From Aureimonas ureilytica DSM 18598 = NBRC 106430 (GTDB lineage Bacteria > Pseudomonadota > Alphaproteobacteria > Rhizobiales > Rhizobiaceae): a stretch of DNA of 64,000 bases. The stretch lies in contig NZ_ARQE01000006.1 of assembly GCF_000382705.1 (NCBI RefSeq), forward strand, positions 220,840 to 284,839, given 5' to 3'. Shown in pieces: positions 47,179-55,956 of the stretch. A program made the position numbers and the translations under genes. The notes below the pieces were generated by a model, which saw only the letters and a list, made by a program, of their open reading frames with translations, had not been told where the DNA came from and did not search any database. How positions within the stretch are numbered: the first letter of the stretch is position 1; the number at the start of each line of letters is the position of its first letter.

Positions 47179-49460
47179 AAGCAGTACCACTGAACCGCCG
47201 TGCCGCCCCCCGCAGGGACGATCTTCTCGACAACGATCTCCTCCGTCTCCTCCATCGCTTTCAACAGGTCGTTGAGGTCTCGAGCCCTCACGGAGTGCTG
47301 CATCGATCGCATGAGCGCCGACCGCTTCACTCGGCCGCCCTTCGCCTTGATGATGCGCTTGATCCTCTGCGCGTTGGACTGGTGTTCGCTGTTCGACAGG
47401 TAGTCCTCTGCGCCGGCCATCATGGCCCGTGCGCTGGCTTTTGCCGTCTCGACACCGAAAGCCATGTCTGATGCTTGGACGGCCGCCAGCGGCCCGCCAC
47501 GGCCCAGGGCGACGATGGTTGCAATCCGCACCGACATCTCCACCGTTCGGGCGTAGAAGGGGCCGGCGTCCGGGTCCTCCAGAAGGGGCTCGATCTCGGA
47601 TTTCAGCGCTGCGAAGATCTCCTCGGCCCCCTCATCCCAGCCGACCTGCCTCCGGTTCTGCGCCGGGTCCATGTCTGACTGGTTACGCATGGCATAGGCC
47701 ATCGGACCTGACGCCTCATAGAGGGCCCGGAGCGCAGTCGTGATCCACGCCGGGACATCCTGCCCGCCGAGCCCCGGATCGCGGTCCTGGCTCTTCGTGT
47801 CGCCACCAACCAGGAGGAAACGGTTGACCGTACCGTCCTCGACCGCCGCCCCCTCCAGCGCACGCCAGAACTGCTCCGGGGTCGATACCCCGTAGATCGA
47901 CATGGCCGGCGCAAAGATGGTCGCGGCCTGGCGCCCCGCCCATTCCGGCGACTGGTACTCACCGAAGCTGATGCCCCACATGGAGCGCAGGATCTTGGCC
48001 ACCGATCGCTCGAACGAAGACGCCTTCTTGTGCAGGATACGGGCCATGAAGTCGCCGAACTCGTCCATGGGGCAGATCGAAAGGGGCGAGCGCAGCAGGA
48101 AGTTGACCACCGCCGGCATGGAGATGAACTCGGACGGGCCGATATGCTGGCCGAGGTTCGCAGCGCGCAGGATTCGACTGATCTGCTGGACGGCATGGTC
48201 CTTGCCCTGCCCGGTCGGAGCGAGCCCGAGGACGTAGAGGTGGACGCCCGAACCGGTCGGTCCGACGAACTGGCGCCCCGCCGCGGTCCCGACAATGGCG
48301 AGAGCCGCGCCGAGGGCAAGACTGGGCTGCGGCCGCCTGGACGTCTCACAAATCCATGTCGCGATGTCGCCAACGAGGCCGGCGGGGAAGGCGGACGCGT
48401 TTGCGGGCGTTGGGGCCGCGGCGCGAGGAGGATCGATGATTGATCCGTGTTCGTCCTTTATCGTGCCGTCAGCTTGCTCGTATAGGGTTCGCACGGAGAT
48501 AAGGGCCGCGACCTGCCGCCCATGCTCGGCTGTCCCCGGACCCTCGTCCCGATCCATGTACCTGACACGGATCTCGGACAGGTCCGCACCGTACTGCCGG
48601 GCCAAGGCGGCAAGGGTGGCGCCGTTAATGCCCTGGTTACGGAACGAGCGCCATTTCCGCTCGACCTCGCCCCGCTTGTACTTGGCCCCGCCCGAGCTCC
48701 ACTGATCGGCCAGAGACTGGCCGGCCCCGGATCCACCCGTTGCGGCATGAACCGCCATGAGCGCCTGCACCCACTCGTCGTAGCCGCAATCCGGAGGGAT
48801 GTGGCCAAGAAGGTCCGCCACTTCGTCGAGATCGGCCCCGCGGCTCTCGGCTCGCAGCGGCACGACGTTGTTCGCTCCCTGCTCCGCCCGCCCCTCCTTC
48901 ATCAGCCACTTCGTCAACCAGGTCGGGACAGGCGGGGCTGCGGCGGGATCGCCATGAACCTCGTAGCTTCGTCCATCGGCCATGATGGCGCCTGGAGCCA
49001 CGACATAGCCGCCGGTCCCGCGTACATCGATGCCTTGCGGCAGCCGCCCCTTGCCGTTGCCGAGAGACCCGTCCTGACGGAAGATCCAGTGGTTGCCATC
49101 GTTGGGCGTGGCGACGAGTGGGATGCCGTCCGGCGACGCCCCCTCCTTCGCCATGATCTCGGCCCAAGCCGCGACGCCATCGTTCTCGACGTCGTGGCGA
49201 TCGGCATCGACGACAAAAAGCCCCGACTTGCCCAGATCGATGGCTGGCGCGGCATCGGGCCAGCGGCGCCACCATTCTCGAATGGAGCGCTCGTCCGTGG
49301 ATGAATGATCGCGCCACCGGAAGAAGGGCATGGGCTGCTTGACCTTCGGCCCCCCGGAATGAACCGGGAAGACGGAAAGGCCGCGTGCGGCAAGCGATAG
49401 CGCTACGCCCAGATTGGTCGTCTCGCCTGGCGGATCTTGAGCCCTCAGACCGAACGCCAT
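47169..49460 (-). CDS. Phage primase-helicase (Prim-Pol + PriCT + DUF3987-like ATPase)
   Basis: A 763-residue replication protein. The N-terminal Prim-Pol domain (LSLAARGLSVFPVHSGGPK; GLFVVDADRHD with the metal Asp; GIDVRGTGGYVVAPGA) is followed by a PriCT-2-like segment (CGYDEWVQALMAVHAATGG) and an ATPase domain with Walker A GLAPTGQGKDHA (about 410) and SICPMDEFGDF. A winged end (KGGRVKRSALMRSMQHSVRA) closes it. It should prime and unwind phage DNA. Confidence 0.85.
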   Translation of the reverse strand: MAFGLRAQDPPGETTNLGVALSLAARGLSVFPVHSGGPKVKQPMPFFRWRDHSSTDERSIREWWRRWPDAAPAIDLGKSGLFVVDADRHDVENDGVAAWAEIMAKEGASPDGIPLVATPNDGNHWIFRQDGSLGNGKGRLPQGIDVRGTGGYVVAPGAIMADGRSYEVHGDPAAAPPVPTWLTKWLMKEGRAEQGANNVVPLRAESRGADLDEVADLLGHIPPDCGYDEWVQALMAVHAATGGSGAGQSLADQWSSGGAKYKRGEVERKWRSFRNQGINGATLAALARQYGADLSEIRVRYMDRDEGPGTAEHGRQVAALISVRTLYEQADGTIKDEHGSIIDPPRAAAPTPANASAFPAGLVGDIATWICETSRRPQPSLALGAALAIVGTAAGRQFVGPTGSGVHLYVLGLAPTGQGKDHAVQQISRILRAANLGQHIGPSEFISMPAVVNFLLRSPLSICPMDEFGDFMARILHKKASSFERSVAKILRSMWGISFGEYQSPEWAGRQAATIFAPAMSIYGVSTPEQFWRALEGAAVEDGTVNRFLLVGGDTKSQDRDPGLGGQDVPAWITTALRALYEASGPMAYAMRNQSDMDPAQNRRQVGWDEGAEEIFAALKSEIEPLLEDPDAGPFYARTVEMSVRIATIVALGRGGPLAAVQASDMAFGVETAKASARAMMAGAEDYLSNSEHQSNAQRIKRIIKAKGGRVKRSALMRSMQHSVRARDLNDLLKAMEETEEIVVEKIVPAGGGTAVQWYCLAG

Positions 49461-49822
49461 CAGAACGGCGCCTCGTCGCGCAGCTTGACCTTCATCGCGT
49501 ACCGGTATTCCGCCACGACCTCCCGCATAGCCTCCTCGAACTCGGTCTGCGTGAAGGCTGCGAAGTCGGTCTTGCCGATCGCATCGCAGTAGGTCTCGAG
49601 CTTGTGGCCGGCCTCGACAGTGGCGAGCTTTTCGATGCGATCAAACTCGTCCTGTTTCATGCTGTACGTGCTCCTCGCGATAGCTACGCATTCTGGATCG
49701 TCGCAAAGCCAAATCGGCTTTGGTGCAGGCTGCCCGTACCCCCAGCGCGGGGCATAGCCATGCCCGGTCGCATTGCGAGCGCACACGCCGCAGACTGCCG
49801 GGTCGAAGCGATCGGCGGTCAT
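49460..49822 (-). CDS. Phage zinc-finger-like protein of unknown function
   Basis: A 120-residue protein. CGVCARNATGHGY and WLCDDPECVAIAR give four Cys for a zinc site. The C-terminal half is helical (EFDRIEKLATVEAGHKLETY). Proteins of this form are common in alphaproteobacterial phages beside the primase gene (DUF6511-like). It overlaps both neighbours. Confidence 0.65.
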   Translation of the reverse strand: MTADRFDPAVCGVCARNATGHGYAPRWGYGQPAPKPIWLCDDPECVAIARSTYSMKQDEFDRIEKLATVEAGHKLETYCDAIGKTDFAAFTQTEFEEAMREVVAEYRYAMKVKLRDEAPF

Positions 49823-50418
49823 GCAGCAAGCTCCGGCGCATCAGCTCGAGAGAAGGAACGAGCTCGCAGCTGCCGGCAGACCGCCTGCGTCACCGCGTGC
49901 CCGGACATGCGCAGACACATCTGATCCGCTAGGGCGGCTGCGCTGCATGAAGGAGTTCCGAAGCCCACCAGCACAGCCTCAGCTCTGACTTCCTCCGCGG
50001 AGAGAAGGTCGAGCATCCGGCGAGTCCACGGATGACGAGGCTCCGGCAATGTCCAAGTCGGGGCGCCCGCCCCAGGCCACTGCCAGAGATGGCCGGCGCC
50101 ATGAAACTCGATCACCTTGCGCGCGTCGCAGTTCGGGTAGTTGGCCGCGCGGCCGCACCACTTCTCATGCGCGGCTACCAAGAGCCCATGGCAAACCGGG
50201 TGGAAGAACTGGATCTGCCGCGACAGGCGATGCAGCTTGTCCTTCTCGGACTTGATCTCGACCAGCCAAAGCTGATCCACCGTCACGGCCGCGAGATCGG
50301 CACGCACGGCCCCCTTCTCGACATCCAGTTCATGGATGATCCTCGCGCCCGGAAGAAGGACGCGAAGTCGGGAAACGACATCGGAGCGTATGCGCCGCTC
50401 TTGATCGGAGAAGGTCAT
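49819..50418 (-). CDS. PD-(D/E)XK nuclease-like protein
   Basis: A 199-residue protein. The pattern IIHELDVEKGAVRADLAAVT followed by LWLVEIKSEKDKLHRLSRQ has the E, D and ExK residues of the PD-(D/E)XK fold, as in MmcB/VRR-NUC-like phage nucleases. The C-terminal part is helical (LDLLSAEEVRAEAVLVG). It lies between helicase and zinc-finger genes in the replication operon. Probable role is in phage recombination or junction resolution. Confidence 0.7.
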   Translation of the reverse strand: MTFSDQERRIRSDVVSRLRVLLPGARIIHELDVEKGAVRADLAAVTVDQLWLVEIKSEKDKLHRLSRQIQFFHPVCHGLLVAAHEKWCGRAANYPNCDARKVIEFHGAGHLWQWPGAGAPTWTLPEPRHPWTRRMLDLLSAEEVRAEAVLVGFGTPSCSAAALADQMCLRMSGHAVTQAVCRQLRARSFSRADAPELAA

Positions 50419-52061
50419 GCTGCCTGCTCCCGGTTGTCTCGGAACGTCCGGCCCACGATGTCGAAGTAGCGGGGGTTGGACTTCGCTGGGCGAACCGAAA
50501 TGGTCTCCGGGATCGAAAGCTCACCGCGACGCCCGATCGCCTCGTCCACCGACTTCGGAGCCGGCAACGTGCCCCCATGCTTCGCCCACCACTCGGCGGC
50601 CTTCTGGCCGGCATAGCCGCCGTGCTCGGGGCAGACCCATTCGTTGTACTGGCTGAGGCCGGCCATGTAGGTCACGCGGATCGAGTCTGGCGATCTCTCC
50701 TTCTGCCACCGCTTCCAGTTCCATGAGAGGACCGGCACCATCTGCGGCTTGGTCTGCTCCGACGACAGGATGCCAACGGACGCGTCCGCCTCGGCCTCAT
50801 GCGCCGGCTTCTCGTCCCGCGGCCATTCATGGCCGCAAACCCGGCAGGTGATGGCGTTCAGCGCCGCCAGGGCTTCGCAGGTGGGGCATTCCTTGGCTCG
50901 GATGTCGTTGACGTCGGCCTTCTGCTCATTCGCCTTGCCTTTGCCCTTTCCCGGCATGACGGAAACGGCATCGACAGGCCCGTGCATCCTGATCACGCCG
51001 GCAAAGTCGAGGATCAGGGCGTTCTCCTTGCCCGGCGCCCGGCGGAAGCCGCGGCCAACCTGCTGGATGTACATGCCAGTGCTCTTCGTGCCGCGCATGA
51101 GGGCTACGAGATCAACGTGAGGCACGTTGAAGCCGATCGAGAGCACATTGACCGAGGTCAGGCAGCGGATGTGGCCGGCGCGGTAGCGGGCGATGATGGC
51201 GTCACGCTCGCCCTGATTCAGACCACCATGCACCACCTCAGCCGCAAGCCCCTGCGCACGAATTGCGTCCCGGACCGCAGTGGCATGGGCGACGCCAGGG
51301 CAGAACGCCAGCCAGGCACGACGGTCCTGGCCGAACCGGACCATTTCCGCCACGGCGCGCTCGACGAGATCGTCCTGCATCGCGGCCGCTTCCATCTCGG
51401 ACGCGATGAAGTCGCCGGCTCGGGTGCCGACACCCCGCAGATCGATCTGCGCTGCCGTCGCCTTCGAGATGAGCGGAGACAGAAAGCCGTCCTCGATCAA
51501 GTCGGAGACGTTGGCCTCATAGACGATCTGATCGAAGATCGCCCCGTCTCCGCCATCCAGGCGGCCCGAGTCCATGCGGTACGGCGTGGCGGTGAGACCG
51601 CACACTCGCATGTCCTCGGTGATGGCCTGCATGTTCTCGAAGAACTTGCCGTACATGGTCGACGAGCTGCGCGGGATCAGGTGCGCCTCGTCCACGATGA
51701 TTAGGTCGCGCGGACCGATCGCCTCGACCTTGTTGAAGACGGATTGGACGCCGCAAAACAGGATCCGGCTGTGCGTGTCGCGCTTTCCAACGCTCGCGCT
51801 GTAAATGCCGGCAGGCGCCGAGGGCCACAGGCCGATCAGCTCCTTGAAGTTCTGGACGATCAGCTCCTTGCTATGGGTGATGATCGCGACCCGTAGCATC
51901 GGATACGCGCTCAGAAGCTCTTCCACGAGTTTCGCGATCACGAGCGACTTCCCGGCACCGGTTGGAAGCACGATGAGCGGCGAGCCTCGTCCGGCATCCC
52001 AATAGGCATACAGGGCGTCGAGAGCGGAACGTTGGTAGGGTCGGAGTTCGAGCGCCATCAT
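50415..52061 (-). CDS. DEAD/DEAH-type superfamily 2 helicase
   Basis: A 548-residue helicase. The Q-like start LRPYQRSALDALYAYW, Walker A LPTGAGKS (about 31), DEAH box VDEAHLIPRS, GLTATPYRM, and a C-terminal RecA lobe with QQVGRGFRRAPGKENALILD are all in place. A C4 zinc-finger segment (CPTCEALAALNAITCRVCG) follows. This resembles phage UvsW/type III-like helicases that handle branched replication DNA. Confidence 0.88.
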   Translation of the reverse strand: MMALELRPYQRSALDALYAYWDAGRGSPLIVLPTGAGKSLVIAKLVEELLSAYPMLRVAIITHSKELIVQNFKELIGLWPSAPAGIYSASVGKRDTHSRILFCGVQSVFNKVEAIGPRDLIIVDEAHLIPRSSSTMYGKFFENMQAITEDMRVCGLTATPYRMDSGRLDGGDGAIFDQIVYEANVSDLIEDGFLSPLISKATAAQIDLRGVGTRAGDFIASEMEAAAMQDDLVERAVAEMVRFGQDRRAWLAFCPGVAHATAVRDAIRAQGLAAEVVHGGLNQGERDAIIARYRAGHIRCLTSVNVLSIGFNVPHVDLVALMRGTKSTGMYIQQVGRGFRRAPGKENALILDFAGVIRMHGPVDAVSVMPGKGKGKANEQKADVNDIRAKECPTCEALAALNAITCRVCGHEWPRDEKPAHEAEADASVGILSSEQTKPQMVPVLSWNWKRWQKERSPDSIRVTYMAGLSQYNEWVCPEHGGYAGQKAAEWWAKHGGTLPAPKSVDEAIGRRGELSIPETISVRPAKSNPRYFDIVGRTFRDNREQAA

Positions 52062-52693
52062 GCACTCCCTAGGACAAGGAGAAGACGATCGGCATTCCGC
52101 TCAGGAGCGGTGCCGGGACCGGTCGAAAGTCGAGCGTGGTGCGAACAGTACGGGCCATGGGCCGCGCGATCGCCGCAAACGTGCAAGCAGACGGCCTTCT
52201 CTGGGTTGTCCGATGTCGAAACCGGCCAGCGGCAGGCATTGGCCGGCGCCTCCCAAAGGAGCATCGGGGTCAGGCCAGCAATAGGGCTGAAGGCCGAAGG
52301 CTTTGGCTTCCGGCGCGGCGGAGGTATTGAGGCCGTGTCTTGAACCTGAACCGCATAGTCTCCCAAAACCTCCTTCTTGGAGCGCTTGGGAAAGCGATCG
52401 GGCCATGACTTGATGATCTTATGGATCGAAGAAGCCGACCGGCCCATCACTTCGGCGATCTCGACCTGGGTTCGACCAGCGGCCCACAGAAGCTCGACCT
52501 CTGCCAGGTCCTTCTGCTCCTTCTCGGCAGCGCCTTCGCCGCGGCCAGGGAAGAGTTGGCGATTGCGGCTTGCGACGCCGATCACACCGTTCCGGCTGAC
52601 GCCGAGACGCTTGGCGATCTGCGACGCCGTCAGGCCTTCCGACCAGAGGGCCGCAGCGGTGCTGACCAGTTCGGGGGTGAAGACGCTGCTCAT
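52058..52693 (-). CDS. GcrA-like transcription regulator
   Basis: A 211-residue protein from the ATG at 52693. The N terminus (ALWSEGLTASQIAKRLGVSR, NGVIGVASRNRQLFPGRG) is close to the DNA-binding domain of GcrA. A second helix-turn-helix follows (LWAAGRTQVEIAEVMGRSAS). The C terminus (CRWPVSTSDNPEKAVCLHVC ... YCSHHARLS) matches GcrA's sigma70-binding zinc region. GcrA works with CcrM methylation in alphaproteobacteria; the phage version may redirect host transcription. Confidence 0.8.
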   Translation of the reverse strand: MSSVFTPELVSTAAALWSEGLTASQIAKRLGVSRNGVIGVASRNRQLFPGRGEGAAEKEQKDLAEVELLWAAGRTQVEIAEVMGRSASSIHKIIKSWPDRFPKRSKKEVLGDYAVQVQDTASIPPPRRKPKPSAFSPIAGLTPMLLWEAPANACRWPVSTSDNPEKAVCLHVCGDRAAHGPYCSHHARLSTGPGTAPERNADRLLLVLGSA

Positions 52694-53340
52694 GCCGCGC
52701 CCCCGAAGATCAGCGGCGCGGCAGCTGCGAGCTCGGCCCGGATCGCCTTGGCGACTTCGCGGTGCTCCTTCTGAGTGCCTTCTGCCTCGCGCTGTTCGAG
52801 GTAGTGGAGCCAAGAGCGGAAGGTGCCGGCCATGTAAAGGGTCGTCGGCGTCAGGCCTTCGGGGAGGACTGCGCGGGCCTGCTCTTTCGCGATGCCACGG
52901 GCCAACGCCTCGGCGTAAATATCCCACGTCCAAGCGTCCGCGTTTTCTTGGGCGCTTCTCCACCAGTCGTGCAGACCATCGTCATTTGTTTCGACCGAAA
53001 GCTGCCTGTTCGTCTCATGCTGAACACGGGCCTCGCGCAGGTGATGGCCTACCGGCGCTTCGCCGTATCGCTGGCTGAACTCTTGGAATGAGAACGAGCG
53101 ATGGCGAAGCATCTGCCGGGCAATGTCGCGCGTGGTGACGATCTCGACCGTGGCCGACACCATCTCGAACGGAGACCAGTGCTTGTTGCGGATGAGGTAG
53201 GCCAACAGCCGAGCGTCGGTCTCGCGGTTGGCCTGATTGCCAGGGTTTGAGACGCGAGCGGCATATACGATGAACTCTTCGGCCGTCTTGCACCCATGAA
53301 CAAGCGGCTGCGTGATGGCGACGAGACGTGCAGTGTTCAT
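52690..53340 (-). CDS. thyX: Flavin-dependent thymidylate synthase
   Basis: A 216-residue protein from the ATG at 53340. The ThyX motif RHRSFSFQEFSQRYGE is at 79-94, with VYAARVSNPGNQANRET and FRSWLHYLEQREAEGTQKEH as flanking conserved blocks. It makes dTMP from dUMP using FAD and methylene-THF. It is adjacent to DUF3310 and dCTP deaminase genes, so the phage carries its own pyrimidine supply. Confidence 0.9.
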   Translation of the reverse strand: MNTARLVAITQPLVHGCKTAEEFIVYAARVSNPGNQANRETDARLLAYLIRNKHWSPFEMVSATVEIVTTRDIARQMLRHRSFSFQEFSQRYGEAPVGHHLREARVQHETNRQLSVETNDDGLHDWWRSAQENADAWTWDIYAEALARGIAKEQARAVLPEGLTPTTLYMAGTFRSWLHYLEQREAEGTQKEHREVAKAIRAELAAAAPLIFGGAA

Positions 53341-53648
53341 GCCGCACCCCCGGCCGCCTTCAGGCGATCGATCTCGCGGTTGATGTACCAAGCAGCCTTC
53401 TGCAGATCCTGGATCGGATCGACCGATTTCAGGCCCGCGCGCCAGACGTACTTCACCGCGTTCCCGAGGTTGAAGGTCATGTGCTCGGTGACGTCGATGC
53501 ATTCGACGCCGCTGGGGTGCGAGGTGTAGTGAGACGGATGATTCACAGCGTCCGCCCGCGCGACTGCGCCGCACGTGCATTCTTTGTCGTACTGATCGAG
53601 GTGCCAGTCGCAGGTATCCGTATGTTCGTTGGCTTTGGGTCGCGACAT
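53337..53648 (-). CDS. DUF3310 protein
   Basis: A 103-residue protein. VNHPSHYTSHPSGVECIDVT, NLGNAVKYVWRAGLK and DLQKAAWYINREIDRL match DUF3310, related to T7 gp1.7-type nucleotide kinases. An N-terminal Cys/His block (HTDTCDWHLDQYDKECTCG) may bind zinc. The ATG at 53648 overlaps the dCTP deaminase stop. Confidence 0.82.
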   Translation of the reverse strand: MSRPKANEHTDTCDWHLDQYDKECTCGAVARADAVNHPSHYTSHPSGVECIDVTEHMTFNLGNAVKYVWRAGLKSVDPIQDLQKAAWYINREIDRLKAAGGAA

Positions 53649-54100
53649 CACGCGTCCTCCAGGATCGCCGCCACCGGACGATCGGCTTGATGCTGATACT
53701 TGCCCGCGTAGCCGGAGACCGGCGCGTCGAGGCGATGGAAGATGACTTGCGCAATGGGGGAGCCGGCCCCGATCTCGATCGGACGAAAGCTGTTGTTGAC
53801 GAGCTCCAGCGTCAGGAAGCCCTTCCAACCGGGTTCGATCACCGTGTTGAAGACCGAGAGACCGCGGCGCGCCCATGTCGATTTGTCGTGGACGACGGCC
53901 ATGACGTCGTCAGGCATTTCGAACCGCTCCACCGTCGAGGCGATGCGGAATTGGCCGGACTGCAGGGTGAACCCATCCTTGATGCGGATGTCATAGCCGC
54001 AGTGCGAAAGGCCGGCGGTCATGCCGTGAATTTGCGTGGCCTCGATGAACGGGGTCACGGGCTTGATGCTGCGGATGGTGGGGCTTGAGAGGACGGTCAT
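53648..54100 (-). CDS. dcd: dCTP deaminase-like protein
   Basis: A 150-residue protein. HCGYDIRIKDGF, VHDKSTWARRGLSVFNTVIE and PGWKGFLTLELVNNS match dCTP deaminase/dUTPase-fold enzymes, with SPIAQVIFHRLDAPVSGYAG at the end. It would produce dUMP for ThyX. The ATG at 54100 gives the usual family length; the longer frame upstream is not protein-like. Confidence 0.85.
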   Translation of the reverse strand: MTVLSSPTIRSIKPVTPFIEATQIHGMTAGLSHCGYDIRIKDGFTLQSGQFRIASTVERFEMPDDVMAVVHDKSTWARRGLSVFNTVIEPGWKGFLTLELVNNSFRPIEIGAGSPIAQVIFHRLDAPVSGYAGKYQHQADRPVAAILEDA

Positions 54101-54252
54101 GCCGCCCCCCAGACACGGTCGATTGACAAGGCGAGCGCAAGGAACAGGATTCCCGCCAGGAAGGAGGCGCCGTTCCACATGCCAAACTGATCGAGAGCCT
54201 TCGTCATCCCTAAGCAGATCGCGAACTTGGCTAGGACACGAAGAACGGTCAT
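54097..54252 (-). CDS. Small membrane protein
   Basis: A 51-residue protein with one membrane helix (NGASFLAGILFLALALSID), overlapping the genes on both sides. No function is recognised. Confidence 0.5.
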   Translation of the reverse strand: MTVLRVLAKFAICLGMTKALDQFGMWNGASFLAGILFLALALSIDRVWGAA

Positions 54253-55214
54253 GCCGCAGCCCTCCCCGCACCATCGACCCATGCACTGCCGTCCGGCAAT
54301 CGGTAGGTCACCGTTTCCGAATTCCGGTCTGCGTCGACCTGCTCACCGGGCACAAGCTCGGGAATGAACAGGTGGAAGGCACAGCCACGCTCCTGGTCCG
54401 CCACAGACAGAATGCTGTCATCCCGCACGCAGCGCCATGCAGCCTCGCCGCCCATCTCGGGCGTGGAGTTCAAGCAGGTGCGGCAGTTGCGCGGAGCGAA
54501 GCCGGTGCCATGGCAGACCGCATGAGCCTTGCAGAACCGGCACAGGTGACTTTGTGGATCGTCCGAAATGCGGGGCAAAGGGCGGGCTGCGTGCAGCACC
54601 CGCTCGGCCTTCACCATCAGCGCCGTGGCTGCCGCCACGTCGAAGTGGATTCGGACGTCGGCGCCGGCATAGAGCTCGTCGGTGTCCTTGTTGACGGCAT
54701 AGTAGAAGAAGCGGTGGATGCCGCTGCACAGCATCTCGGTCTGCGCTTGGGCCATGTGATCCGGCTTGGCGACGGCGATCCCATGCTTCTGGAGCTGCGC
54801 GAAGTTCTTCGCGTTCATCGTCTTCACGCCGACCAGGTGCTCAGTCTTGGGCGCCTCGACGAAACCCGCTCCACGGCCATCGACCTTGACGACGAAATGG
54901 CCCCCGATCTCGGTGAACGTCCACTGGTCGCCGGTCTCAGGATCGACGTCAGAAATCTTGACCCCGGCGGCACGAAGCTCGGCGAAGGCGCGAGGCTCTC
55001 GGTGGTGGCCCGTCTCGAACAGGCGCAGCATCTGGCCCGAGAACATCTCGGGCTCGTAGGCCCAGCGGAACTGGTACCAGATCGCGCGCTCGCACGCCTT
55101 TCCGATCATGGAGCCGGATAGGCGGCGCTGGTGCCGCGGCCGCTGTCGGGCGGCCAGGGCGGTGTCGATTGCCGCGATCGTGGCGGACATGGGGGGAAGT
55201 TTGAGGGCGGGCAT
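54249..55214 (-). CDS. RecB-family nuclease-like protein with an altered ExK motif
   Basis: A 321-residue protein of the Cas4/RecB-like PD-(D/E)XK type. GSMIGKACERAIWYQFRWAY, FVVKVDGRGAGF and HLVGVKTMNAKNFAQLQKHG are in the order of phage exonucleases, but the ExK core reads G-V-K where E-x-K is expected. A Cys cluster follows (LCRFCKAHAVCHG; NCRTC), as in Fe-S Cas4 relatives. It may process ends for the Sak4/SSB recombination system, or may have lost cutting activity. Confidence 0.75.
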   Translation of the reverse strand: MPALKLPPMSATIAAIDTALAARQRPRHQRRLSGSMIGKACERAIWYQFRWAYEPEMFSGQMLRLFETGHHREPRAFAELRAAGVKISDVDPETGDQWTFTEIGGHFVVKVDGRGAGFVEAPKTEHLVGVKTMNAKNFAQLQKHGIAVAKPDHMAQAQTEMLCSGIHRFFYYAVNKDTDELYAGADVRIHFDVAAATALMVKAERVLHAARPLPRISDDPQSHLCRFCKAHAVCHGTGFAPRNCRTCLNSTPEMGGEAAWRCVRDDSILSVADQERGCAFHLFIPELVPGEQVDADRNSETVTYRLPDGSAWVDGAGRAAA

Positions 55215-55540
55215 TAGCGAGCGCCCTCTGAACGAACGGAGAGCATCGCGTCTGCGAAGGCGTAGGCCTGACGTGAAACGTTCTGGGCGTTCACTCTGGC
55301 TTCGTCGTCCTCAGTATTCGCGCTTTCGACTTCGATCCAGTGCCGGAGGATTTCTGGGAGCGCCGCCATCGCGAACTCGTCACGAAGTGTTTTCTGTGCC
55401 GTACCAAGCCGAGCCAGGATTTCGGCGTTCATACTGCGACCCGACTTGGCTGCCGCAGCCTTCAGCTCGTCTCGCATACCTGCGGGGAAACGGACGTTCG
55501 TCTGATCACACAGTTCGCTAGGAAACCTCTTCTCGTCCAT
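55214..55540 (-). CDS. Arc-type ribbon-helix-helix protein
   Basis: A 108-residue protein. QTNVRFPAGMRDELKAAAAK and SGRSMNAEILARLGTAQ form the RHH domain. A C-terminal helical part (RVNAQNVSRQAYAFADAML) may respond to a ligand or partner. It sits inside the replication operon, overlapping neighbours by one to three bases. Likely regulator of early genes. Confidence 0.72.
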   Translation of the reverse strand: MDEKRFPSELCDQTNVRFPAGMRDELKAAAAKSGRSMNAEILARLGTAQKTLRDEFAMAALPEILRHWIEVESANTEDDEARVNAQNVSRQAYAFADAMLSVRSEGAR

Positions 55541-55863
55541 CACGCCGCCTCCTCGTCATAGACGCGACGTTCGACGCGGATCGCGTAGACGGTCGTGGCA
55601 GGCTTGCGAAACTGGTCGACATCCACGCCAGCGGCTTTCAGCGCCTTCTCGTCGAGGCCGCCCTTGCGCTCGCTGACTGTCTGTTTGGCGATGAACTCCG
55701 ATCCGCCGAGGCTGTCGGCCGTACCCATGGCCTCCGCCACTTCGGCTTTCAGTTCGCCTTCGCGCTCCTGCAAGTTCTTGATCGTCTCCCGGACCAGAGC
55801 GAGCTGGTCGACGGGGTGACGGTTGTGATGACGCCCGATCTCGGGCAAAGCATTCCCGTTCAT
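55540..55863 (-). CDS. Hypothetical coiled-coil protein
   Basis: A 107-residue protein. DQLALVRETIKNLQEREGEL and KAEVAEAMGTADSLGG are helical, and TTVYAIRVERRVYDEEAA closes it. Such small proteins often lie beside recombination genes in phages. Function unknown. Confidence 0.6.
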   Translation of the reverse strand: MNGNALPEIGRHHNRHPVDQLALVRETIKNLQEREGELKAEVAEAMGTADSLGGSEFIAKQTVSERKGGLDEKALKAAGVDVDQFRKPATTVYAIRVERRVYDEEAA

Positions 55864-55908
55864 CGTTTCGATCTCCGAACGACGTTGAAAGACGTGGTTT
55901 GTGAGGGT

Positions 55909-55949
55909 GCCGGGCGGGGCTAGGACGCCAATCTCAGGACCCGCCCGGC
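55909..55949 (-). terminator. GC-rich hairpin inside the recombination operon
   Basis: GCCGGGCGGG (55909-55918) and CCCGCCCGGC (55940-55949) are perfect 10-bp inverted repeats with a 21-base loop, in the 93-bp gap after the SSB-like gene. No T run follows. It may reduce downstream expression or stabilise RNA. Confidence 0.45.
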
Positions 55950-55956
55950 CGCTTCA

